From contig CAOKJJ010000144.1 in assembly GCA_948468465.1 (NCBI GenBank), positions 1-13,566 on the forward strand: DNA of 13,566 nucleotides. Reading direction: 5' to 3'. Below, one piece after another: positions 6,250 to 11,895 of this stretch. The translations under genes were made by a program, and so were the position numbers. The notes beneath the pieces were generated by a model. The model was not told the origin of the DNA and did no database searches. It saw only the letters and a program-made list of their open reading frames with translations. The stretch's first letter is position 1. Each line of letters begins with the position of its first letter. The DNA comes from an uncultured Eubacterium sp. (GTDB lineage: Bacteria > Bacillota_A > Clostridia > Lachnospirales > Lachnospiraceae).

Positions 6250-7205
6250 AACAGCTCCTGCTTTGCGTTATACATCTGATAACTGCGCTCACCCGTTTCT
6301 TTTTTATCAATCACAAGATACCGCTCAAAGAAATTTTGTTCCAGAAATTCCCGCAGCACAGGCTTTTTCCTTACTTCTTCCAGATCTTTGGCATGCACGG
6401 AACCAAGTATGCTGCAGCCGCAGTGCACCGCATAGGCAACCGCTTCCACATCTTCCCTGGAACCAAGCTCATCGACCGCGACAACCTGCGGCGACATCGT
6501 CCGAATCAGCATCATCATCCCGCTGGATTTCGGACAGCCGTCCAACACATCCGTACGCATTCCCACGTCATTTTGGGGTATCCCGCGGAAACATCCTGCA
6601 ATTTCCGAACGCTCATCCACAACACTGACTTTCAATCCGCTGTGCTCACTGGAACCGTTGGACAATAACCGGATAAAGTCCCGCAGCAGCGTCGTCTTCC
6701 CTCTTCCCGGCGGTGAAATCAGCATCGTATTGTAAATACCGGACTGTTTTTTGGATGGCTGGCAGTACAAATAAGAGATCAGGCGCCTGGCGCACTCCTT
6801 TTTTTCATGGTTGACACGGATATTCAGATAGGAAATATTGCGGATGGTGTGCATCCATCCTTCCTGAAACACTGCCTGTCCGCTCAGTCCAACCCGATGC
6901 CCGCCTTCGAGCGTAATAAAGCCATTCCGTATCTCTTCTTCAAACGCAAACAGGGAATAACGGCTGATAAATACGATCATATCACTGATATCATGCGGCG
7001 TTACGGCATAAGCGCACTGCGTATTTTTCGTCAGGCCGTCATCTTTCATGCTGAAAAAATATTCTCCCCGGTCCGTCAAAAACATAATCGGCTGGCTGAC
7101 ACGGACACGAATCTCCTCCAGCTGCTCCCTGTCTTCGAGTTTTTCCAATACTTTCTTTAATTCCTCTCTAATATGTAATGGAAATATTTTTAAAATATGC
7201 TCCAT
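6243..7205 (-). CDS. spoIIIAA: Stage III sporulation protein AA, secretion-type ATPase
   Basis: The cytoplasmic ATPase of the SpoIIIA channel, related to type II/IV secretion ATPases, acting on the mother-cell side after engulfment. In 320 residues it shows a Walker A motif, PPGRGKTT at about 165-172, a Walker B-like VVAVDELG at 241-248 (D245, E246), and the family stretch VSVVDERSEIAG with IRTMSPQ. Length fits the family (about 307 in B. subtilis). The ATG at 7205 is preceded by AAAGGAG with a six-base spacer; an in-frame start 26 codons upstream lies within the preceding terminator and lacks an RBS. It is the first operon gene, with a sigma-E-like site directly upstream. Confidence 0.95.
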   Translation of the reverse strand: MEHILKIFPLHIREELKKVLEKLEDREQLEEIRVRVSQPIMFLTDRGEYFFSMKDDGLTKNTQCAYAVTPHDISDMIVFISRYSLFAFEEEIRNGFITLEGGHRVGLSGQAVFQEGWMHTIRNISYLNIRVNHEKKECARRLISYLYCQPSKKQSGIYNTMLISPPGRGKTTLLRDFIRLLSNGSSEHSGLKVSVVDERSEIAGCFRGIPQNDVGMRTDVLDGCPKSSGMMMLIRTMSPQVVAVDELGSREDVEAVAYAVHCGCSILGSVHAKDLEEVRKKPVLREFLEQNFFERYLVIDKKETGERSYQMYNAKQELLC

Positions 7206-7229
7206 AAAATACTCCTTTCTTTCTGCACA

Positions 7230-7259
7230 ATTGTATTTAAATAAAAAAACAGCCATGAG
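7230..7259 (-). promoter_or_regulatory. Sigma-E-like promoter of the spoIIIA operon
   Basis: On the minus strand AATACAAT (7230-7237) matches the sigma-E -10 (CATACAAT) at seven of eight positions. Fourteen bases upstream is CTCATGGC (7252-7259), which keeps only the TCAT core of the -35. Transcription would start near 7223, giving a leader under 20 bases that just includes the AAAGGAG site. The spoIIIA operon is sigma-E controlled in B. subtilis. The -35 lies inside the terminator stem of the upstream operon. Confidence 0.5.
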
Positions 7260-7287
7260 ACCTTTTTCTGAAAGTTGTCCCATGACT
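7243..7287 (-). terminator. Rho-independent terminator after aroD
   Basis: Read on the minus strand, AGTCATGGGAC (7277-7287) pairs with GTCTCATGGCT (7251-7261) over 11 positions with two G-U pairs, around a 15-base loop. GTTTTTTT follows. It lies about 100 bases past the aroD stop and ends the aro transcript, directly in front of spoIIIAA. Confidence 0.85.
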
Positions 7288-7357
7288 ATATATATGAAAC
7301 GGTGTCCAATTTAGAACCGCGTCTTTATTTTTATTTTTATTTTTTATTATTATCTTA

Positions 7358-7387
7358 ATTATGATTTGCTTTATTATGATTTGCTTT
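7358..7387. repeat. Two tandem copies of a 15-bp AT-rich unit after aroD
   Basis: ATTATGATTTGCTTT occurs twice without interruption (7358-7372, 7373-7387) and a third copy begins with ATTAT, which contains the aroD stop codon. The adjacent 7320-7357 is T/A-rich with TTTTTA runs. No function is evident. Confidence 0.8.
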
Positions 7388-7388
7388 A

Positions 7389-8174
7389 TTATATTTTCAT
7401 ACTATCATGTATGCGCGCCAGTATATATGCCAGCTCTTCCACCTGCATCTGCCCCGGCGCCGATGCTTTTTCTGCCGCTCCAAATGTAATGGCCGAGCCT
7501 GTCAGTTCCCCGCAAAGCCGGCTGACCACTCCGTCGCCGCCCATAGACATTGCGACAACCGGGCGGTCTGCATAGTTTGTATCCATCTTTTCTGCCGCTG
7601 TTAAAAGCGACAGCACATCGGCCCTGTTTTGCGGCATCACAGCGATCTTTAAAATATCCGCATCCAGCTGCTGCATTCTTAACAGCCTTTTTATAATCTC
7701 TTCCTGAGCCGGCGTCTTTTCAAAATCATGACTGGACGCGATGACTTTCACGCCAGACGCATGCGCTGCGGACACCAGCCGTCTGACAATGTCCTCCCCT
7801 GAAAACAGCTCTGCGTCAATCAAATCTACGTAACCAGACTGTGCGGCAGCTTCGTTCAAAGCAGCATAATCCTGCGGATTTAACTCCGCTTCTCCGCCTT
7901 CTTTTTTTGTGCGGAACGTAAATAAAAGCGGTGTTTCTCTCAAAACTTCGCGCAGATGCTTTAATATATGCCGGACTTTTTGCATATCGTGTATCTGTGC
8001 AAACCAGTCTGCACGCCATTCCGCCAGGTCAGCCGGCAGCTGCTTGAGCTGTTCTGCCGCCTGCATAATTTCCTCTTGTGTAACGCCAACGATCGGCACA
8101 CAGATTTTAGGCATCCCTTCTCCGATTACAACATTTCTGATTTTTATTTTTTTCCTGTCCAATATCATATTCAT
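7389..8174 (-). CDS. aroD: 3-dehydroquinate dehydratase, type I
   Basis: Catalyses the third shikimate-pathway step, 3-dehydroquinate to 3-dehydroshikimate, by the type I Schiff-base route in the cytoplasm. The 261 residues show the expected landmarks: EWRAD at 52-56, FTFRTKKEGG at 85-94, the catalytic histidine H149 in SSHDF, the Schiff-base lysine K176 in ILKIAVMP, and MSMGGDGVVSRL then SAPGQ at 238-242. The ATG at 8174 is chosen because GGAG lies eight bases upstream; it overlaps the aroK stop as ATGA, so the two are translationally coupled. A start five codons earlier lacks a usable RBS. Length is near the family norm (about 250). Confidence 0.95.
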   Translation of the reverse strand: MNMILDRKKIKIRNVVIGEGMPKICVPIVGVTQEEIMQAAEQLKQLPADLAEWRADWFAQIHDMQKVRHILKHLREVLRETPLLFTFRTKKEGGEAELNPQDYAALNEAAAQSGYVDLIDAELFSGEDIVRRLVSAAHASGVKVIASSHDFEKTPAQEEIIKRLLRMQQLDADILKIAVMPQNRADVLSLLTAAEKMDTNYADRPVVAMSMGGDGVVSRLCGELTGSAITFGAAEKASAPGQMQVEELAYILARIHDSMKI

Positions 8175-8719
8175 GACTGCTTCTCCCATTCCTGCAGTTT
8201 TTGCAGCAGCTCTTCACAGATTTCAGAACATTGCCTGCCATCGGTCTTTATGATCAGATCCGCCGCCGCTTCATATTTGGGCCTGCGCTGTTCCATCAAT
8301 TCTGAAATATAAGCCGTATTTTTATGTCCTTCCAATAGCGGACGGTCATGGCTGTCTTTGACGCGTTCATAAATTGTCTGCGGACTGGCCATCAGCAGTA
8401 CGACCCTGCCGTTTTTTTTCATCTGCCGCACATTGTTTTCCCGCATTGGCGTTCCGCCGCCGCAGGAAACGACAGTATTCTTTTTCGCCTGCAGCTGTAT
8501 TAACAGCTCCGTTTCCAGGTTTCTGAAATATTCCTCGCCATGTGTATCAAATATCTCAGAAATGCTTATGCCCTCGTTTTTCGCGATCATCTGATCCATT
8601 TCCACCTTTTCCATTGCATAATGCGTATGCAGGTAATCAGAAATCGTGGATTTGCCGCTTCCCATAAATCCTATGAGAAAAATATTATAAGGTAATGTAT
8701 GTTTTGTCTGTTTTTTCAT
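8171..8719 (-). CDS. aroK: Shikimate kinase
   Basis: Phosphorylates shikimate to shikimate 3-phosphate with ATP. The 182-residue protein has the Walker A loop GFMGSGKST at 17-25, the substrate-binding aspartate in EMDQMI (about residue 42), FRNLETE, the CGGGTP glycine loop, a lid region with RPLL, and RRPKYEAAADLII near the end. All are standard for AroK/AroL. A short basic head of about ten residues precedes the fold. The ribosome binding site is weak or distant (AAGGGG eleven bases before the ATG). It is the first gene of the aroK-aroD unit, with a good sigma-A promoter just upstream. The pathway is otherwise absent from this window. Confidence 0.95.
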   Translation of the reverse strand: MKKQTKHTLPYNIFLIGFMGSGKSTISDYLHTHYAMEKVEMDQMIAKNEGISISEIFDTHGEEYFRNLETELLIQLQAKKNTVVSCGGGTPMRENNVRQMKKNGRVVLLMASPQTIYERVKDSHDRPLLEGHKNTAYISELMEQRRPKYEAAADLIIKTDGRQCSEICEELLQKLQEWEKQS

Positions 8720-8761
8720 CTGTGTGTCAGCCCCTTACTATGATTTGATTTATTTTTTTAA

Positions 8762-8790
8762 AGTTTACCATATTCTAAAGACTGTGTCAA
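8762..8790 (-). promoter_or_regulatory. Sigma-A promoter of aroK-aroD
   Basis: On the minus strand TTGACA (8785-8790, perfect -35) is followed by a 17-base spacer and TAAACT (8762-8767), with TG one base before the -10 (extended -10). The transcript would start about 35 bases before the aroK start codon. The stretch 8791-8933 upstream shows no gene. Confidence 0.75.
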
Positions 8791-8933
8791 AAACAGGATC
8801 TTATTTTTGCTATTCATGCGGCAGTTTGGATTATGTGTTGTAGTTTATATATTCCCGTACACTGAGAAAGGTCGTTTGTCTGGTTAACGAAAGCATTCGT
8901 ATTTTAACTTCGGGAACAGGAAAAATTTACCGT

Positions 8934-9146
8934 TTAAAAGAAATTATCATCTGGGATGTGTTCCATAATATTGCTAATATCACATTCTAAAATATTACAA
9001 AGGCGGTCAAGCGTATTCGTACTTACCGGTTGATTATATCTTAACCGGTAAAGCTGAGCCTTGCTCACATGATACTTTTTAGTCAGCATTGATTTTGTGA
9101 TACCCCTACTTTCTGCCGTTTTCCATAGATTGTCAAACTTTATCAT
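8934..9146 (-). CDS. Small Cro/C1-type helix-turn-helix regulator
   Basis: A 70-residue protein made almost wholly of an HTH_XRE/HTH_26-type DNA-binding domain: LWKTAESRGITKSMLTKKYHVSKAQLYRL, then NTLDRLCNILECDISNIMEHIPDD. The pattern of a first helix, the HTH, and LxxLCNxLxCDIxDIMEhi is characteristic of small regulators found in mobile elements and accessory loci of Firmicutes. The ATG at 9146 fits the family's usual N-terminus (MIxFDxLW), though its ribosome binding site is poor; an open stretch up to 9218 is likely not coding. It is divergent from the small plus-strand genes starting at 9262 and 9392, with a palindrome in between, suggesting it controls itself and them. It is AT-richer than the genes on either side. 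Confidence 0.85.
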   Translation of the reverse strand: MIKFDNLWKTAESRGITKSMLTKKYHVSKAQLYRLRYNQPVSTNTLDRLCNILECDISNIMEHIPDDNFF

Positions 9147-9166
9147 AATTTGTTGAACTCTTCCTC

Positions 9167-9195
9167 TTGATTTTCTTTTATTATTGCAGTAATAT
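9167..9195 (+). promoter_or_regulatory. Possible promoter for the divergent small genes
   Basis: TTGATT (9167-9172), a 17-base spacer and TAATAT (9190-9195) form a moderate sigma-A match (four of six in each box) reading toward the small plus-strand frames. The palindrome at 9209-9226 would sit just past the start point. Confidence 0.35.
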
Positions 9196-9208
9196 TTAGT
9201 TGTAGGAA

Positions 9209-9226
9209 GGTTCCACATTCGGAACC
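9209..9226. promoter_or_regulatory. Palindromic operator candidate between the HTH gene and the divergent small genes
   Basis: GGTTCC-N6-GGAACC is a perfect 6-bp dyad in the divergent intergenic region, 63 bases from the HTH regulator start and 35 before the GTG at 9262. Its position suits a dimeric Cro/C1-type repressor. No T-run follows to suggest a terminator. Confidence 0.5.
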
Positions 9227-9261
9227 CCGTTAAAAATAAATCATCTTAAGGAGGTCGAACA

Positions 9262-9376
9262 GTGGATAAAATGAAGAAAAATACCTATTTATCTGAAATA
9301 TTTTTTTGAATTCGAATTGGAAATAGAGGGAAACAAACGAGAAAATTGCCGAATCGTTAATAAGCGAAAACAATAG
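9262..9376 (+). pseudogene. Short reading frame interrupted at a T7 run
   Basis: A strong AAGGAGG lies seven bases before a GTG at 9262. The frame reads VDKMKKNTYLSEIFF and stops at TGA 9307-9309, directly after seven T (9301-9307). Skipping one base of the T-run opens 22 more codons (EFELEIEGNKRENCRIVNK and so on) up to TAG at 9374-9376, giving about 37 charged residues. The second gene's ribosome binding site overlaps that TAG, which supports the longer reading. It may be a decayed gene, a slippage-controlled small gene or a sequencing indel. I recognise no family. Confidence 0.4.
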
Positions 9377-9391
9377 GAGATAATAATTAAT

Positions 9392-9715
9392 ATGGAAACA
9401 GATTTTATACAATTACCGCCAATGCCTTTCGATATGCCAACAGAGTTTGTAGCTATTGTCTGGATATATGCCAGGATGGAGAAGACTGAGAAGGAACAGT
9501 TTTTAGATTTTATACAGAATAACATCAAGTCCAACACAAATGAGAGCAAAGGAAAAAATTTAATAGAACTGATGGGGAAATCAAAATTGAAACCAAGTCC
9601 ATATGTTGAAGAGTTTCATTCGCTAATGCAGAAATTAATTGGGACGCTAATTGTTCAGGCATGTGAAACGTCAGCTTTTATTTATCAGAAATATTGCGTT
9701 GAAAAAAATCCATAA
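9392..9715 (+). CDS. Hypothetical 107-residue protein, probably frameshifted at its end
   Basis: I do not recognise this protein. It begins METDFIQLPPMPFDMPTEFV, followed by mostly helical, Lys/Glu-rich sequence (YARMEKTEKEQFLDFIQNN) and a second helical part (PYVEEFHSLMQKLIGTLIVQ). No membrane segment, signal or catalytic motif is evident. AGGAG lies twelve bases before the ATG, slightly far. The frame ends CVEKNP-stop at an A7 run (9702-9708), while the -1 frame stays open for 27 codons of natural-looking protein; see the separate entry. It is AT-rich, divergent from the HTH gene, and followed by a strong terminator, so the HTH, palindrome and this gene form one module. Confidence 0.6.
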   Translation: METDFIQLPPMPFDMPTEFVAIVWIYARMEKTEKEQFLDFIQNNIKSNTNESKGKNLIELMGKSKLKPSPYVEEFHSLMQKLIGTLIVQACETSAFIYQKYCVEKNP

Positions 9716-9792
9716 AAGAAATATCCGAAATACTCCATGTGCCGTGGAATGCCGTTGAACTTATGACACAGTACTATGAAAAAATGAAATGA
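9702..9792 (+). other. -1-frame extension of the 107-residue gene
   Basis: From the A7 run the -1 frame reads SIKEISEILHVPWNAVELMT then QYYEKMK and stops at TGA 9790-9792. This has the look of a real amphipathic or HTH-like C-terminus, and the terminator follows 20 bases later. In frame zero the run reads GAA-AAA-AAT, so the heptamer A-AAA-AAT fits the X-XXY-YYZ pattern of -1 slippage sites, with a stop codon four bases later. With the shift the product is about 133 residues. Confidence 0.5.
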
Positions 9793-9812
9793 TGTCATCT
9801 TAAACACACTTG

Positions 9813-9857
9813 AAAACGGTGAACTCCTGATAAAAAAGTTCACCGTTTTTATTTTTC
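9813..9857 (+). terminator. Strong Rho-independent terminator after the small plus-strand genes
   Basis: AAAACGGTGAAC (9813-9824) pairs perfectly with GTTCACCGTTTT (9838-9849) around a 13-base loop and is followed by TTTTTATTTTT on the plus strand. The A-tract ahead of the stem gives a weaker minus-strand terminator as well. Confidence 0.88.
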
Positions 9858-10049
9858 TAAAATTTGCAGTCTATGAAAATGTTGCGAAAAGTTCACCCTC
9901 TCAATCTTTAAGCCTGTTCTTAAGTTTTCAAATTCTATCCATTTAATTTTCACTTTCTGCACCACTTTCACCACCTTCAGCATATACAAACTATTATTAT
10001 ATATGCCAAAGACCATTATATATTCTTCAATTTCCTTGCGTACCCACAT
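9849..10049 (-). CDS. Possible small hypothetical protein, 66 residues
   Basis: This frame encodes a basic protein with a hydrophobic, aromatic first half (MVFGIYNNSLYMLKVVKVV) and a second half KWIEFENLRTGLKIERVNFS then HFHRL, which reads like natural protein. A TTGACG/TAATAT promoter lies just upstream. Against it: no clear ribosome binding site at the first ATG or at the internal one (residue 12), and its stop lies in the T-tract of the opposite-strand terminator. It may be a fragment of an older gene. No family is recognised. The remaining bases 10050-10117 hold only the promoter. Confidence 0.35.
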   Translation of the reverse strand: MWVRKEIEEYIMVFGIYNNSLYMLKVVKVVQKVKIKWIEFENLRTGLKIERVNFSQHFHRLQILEK

Positions 10050-10071
10050 ACATCATGTTATGCTCAACGCA

Positions 10072-10100
10072 ATATTAACAATTTTATTTTCATCCGTCAA
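10072..10100 (-). promoter_or_regulatory. Sigma-A-like promoter between the ATPase gene and the 66-residue ORF
   Basis: Minus-strand TTGACG (10095-10100), 17-base spacer, TAATAT (10072-10077). The -35 matches five of six and the -10 four of six. It lies downstream of the ATPase stop and would transcribe the 66-residue frame with a very short leader. Confidence 0.45.
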
Positions 10101-10117
10101 CTTATTCGAGTATATTT

Positions 10118-11746
10118 CTATACTGAATCTTCCAGCCCGCTGGCCAGTATGATCTTGGGCAGGTTCTTTAAGAACTGCTCGGCGTTTCGGTAGGCGATCC
10201 CATCCTCCGTATCCATGTCCTCACCGAGATACAGGACATACCGTCCTGCCAGATCACCGTAACGGGGAGTGAGCATAGACAGCTTTTCATGATCCATCAG
10301 ATGCCTTGCCTGTTCCCGTACATATTGGCTGCTGTGCTTAATCTCATAGGCGGCGCAGGTGTTTGTTTCCCTGTCATAGACGACCATATCATACTCGCCG
10401 ATACGGAATACCAGTTTGAATACCTTGTATTGCTTTGGGAGCGCCCTTGTCGTTTCCAGCAGAACAATATCCTCCAGCATCCGGCCCCGGACTTCCTCCA
10501 GAATGCGCTCCGTGATCAGCGTCCGCTTTTTTTCCTCCAGCGTGTTAAAATAATCATCCTGCATCAGCGAATGCACCAAAGCCTGTGCCTGACAGTAGCG
10601 CATGCCGGGCTGCAAAAACAGCATATGCTCCTGGGAAGGAAGTCCTGTTTCCGCCGACTCAATCGGGCAGTTCACAATCAGGTCAAGGTCTTTCAGATAC
10701 TTTTTAATCAGATTTACCAGACCTTCATTTAAGCCTATGGTCTGTTCCTCCTGATTCCGTATTTTCAGGATATCCATAAGCCGTTTGGTCACCGCCTCCC
10801 GGTCAATTTCATAAAGCGCACGGGTACGGATTTCCGGGTTTCTGTCCTGCCGGAGATTTCTAGCCGAGATACCAAGGTCATGGGATACAAAATCCCTGGT
10901 CAGTACTTCCAGAACAAACTGATGGTTCATATCCTCCACGATCCGGTTGATTGCTCCGGTCAGTTCCCCTTTTTCATACAGCGGATACAGGTGGTGGAAG
11001 TGGCTGCCGTATTCGTAGCATTCCAGGGAATGCTGGATATTCTGGGCGATGGCGGTATCAATATACCGCCTTGTGTTTTCATCATCCCGAAAGGCCGCGT
11101 CACTCGCCAAAGCGTCCTCATCGTCAAATGCAAGCTCCCCCGCCCGAAGAGTTCCTCCATAACGGATATACTCGTCGATGCTGTCGATCCTAAGCAGGCG
11201 GCCATATTCCCGGTAAGGAATGAACGTCGTATGGCTCATCCACTCCCTGTCGTACAATTCATTATCCCGTGCAATCCAAAAACCCAGGGAATCTGTGCCG
11301 GACAACACGATCCGCATACCCATCATGGCATAAATATCCGACAACAGCGCCGCTGAATCAATGAAGTCCTTCATGAGCGTCACTTCATCCAGAAAGATAT
11401 ACCGATATCCTTCCTGATTCAGTTCATCCAGATCTCTGGCCACCATATCCATCTCATCCGTAGGGCGCAGTTTGATATAAACCGCCTTTGCAAAATCTTC
11501 CGGAGACATCTCCGCCATCGCCTGAAACAGCAATGTCGTTTTTCCGGTCCGCCTTAGCCCATACAGGATATAGACCTTTCCGCCTCTGGTGTTATAGATA
11601 TATCTGCAAAGCCTTCCAAAGCTGTCCCGCTTTTCATACCCCCGGACGCCGCAGATCAGTTTTTCCAATGCCTCGCCGGTTACGACTCTTGTCCGGCAAC
11701 GCGGCTTCTCCCTGGTACGGACAGGCTCTTGTTCTTTCTCCGTCAT
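10118..11746 (-). CDS. AAA ATPase with C-terminal PD-(D/E)XK-like region
   Basis: A 542-residue cytoplasmic protein of the broad AAA_14/DUF4143-type ATPase group; cellular role unknown. Visible parts: Walker A GLRRTGKTT at 63-71, Walker B IFLDEVT at 117-123, a sensor-like VLSGTDS at 147-153, and a middle region with helices (about 230-400). A C-terminal segment, EYDMVVYDRE at 451-460 then AYEIKHS at 466-472, places an aspartate and ExK as in PD-(D/E)XK nuclease folds (D453, E468, K470). The ATG at 11746 is preceded by GGAGGTG five bases upstream; a longer frame to 11899 runs through the promoter and is not coding. It has its own promoter, and its sequence looks more GC-rich than the AT-rich block beside it, so it may have been acquired separately. 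Relatives often occur in accessory regions and sometimes in defence contexts, which is only suggestive. Confidence 0.85.
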   Translation of the reverse strand: MTEKEQEPVRTREKPRCRTRVVTGEALEKLICGVRGYEKRDSFGRLCRYIYNTRGGKVYILYGLRRTGKTTLLFQAMAEMSPEDFAKAVYIKLRPTDEMDMVARDLDELNQEGYRYIFLDEVTLMKDFIDSAALLSDIYAMMGMRIVLSGTDSLGFWIARDNELYDREWMSHTTFIPYREYGRLLRIDSIDEYIRYGGTLRAGELAFDDEDALASDAAFRDDENTRRYIDTAIAQNIQHSLECYEYGSHFHHLYPLYEKGELTGAINRIVEDMNHQFVLEVLTRDFVSHDLGISARNLRQDRNPEIRTRALYEIDREAVTKRLMDILKIRNQEEQTIGLNEGLVNLIKKYLKDLDLIVNCPIESAETGLPSQEHMLFLQPGMRYCQAQALVHSLMQDDYFNTLEEKKRTLITERILEEVRGRMLEDIVLLETTRALPKQYKVFKLVFRIGEYDMVVYDRETNTCAAYEIKHSSQYVREQARHLMDHEKLSMLTPRYGDLAGRYVLYLGEDMDTEDGIAYRNAEQFLKNLPKIILASGLEDSV

Positions 11747-11770
11747 TGCAGCACCTCCGTTCCTTCTCGT

Positions 11771-11800
11771 ATTATGCCCTATGTTATCCCCTTTTGTCAA
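11771..11800 (-). promoter_or_regulatory. Sigma-A promoter of the ATPase gene
   Basis: Minus-strand TTGACA (11795-11800, perfect) with an 18-base spacer and CATAAT (11771-11776, five of six). The start point would lie about 20 bases before the start codon, leaving just room for the GGAGGTG site. The 150-base gap to the upstream cotransporter gene has no clear terminator. Confidence 0.75.
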
Positions 11801-11895
11801 CGGGATCTCACGTAAAGCAGTTCCATATGAATCTCCGTTACAGTTCAGACAGGTCTGCGCACAAAGCAGGCATGATTTCCACTGCTGCATCCGCG

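Noticed and set aside
5725..6310. Upstream extension of the spoIIIAC frame
   Set aside because: It lies entirely over spoIIIAB in another frame; spoIIIAC has its own RBS and a typical length from 5719.
8791..8933. Search for tRNA, riboswitch or attachment site in the gap between aroK promoter and HTH gene
   Set aside because: Only a 5-bp stem (ACGAA/TTCGT) was seen; no tRNA-like fold, and no repeat matching the other side of the AT-rich block was found by eye.
9230..9549. Minus-strand hydrophobic frames opposite the small plus-strand genes
   Set aside because: No RBS; Phe/Ser/Ile-rich content is what the complement of AT-rich Lys/Glu coding sequence gives.
10289..11356. Long plus-strand frames opposite the ATPase gene
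   Set aside because: They lack RBSs and recognisable protein features, while the minus strand has Walker motifs and a strong start.
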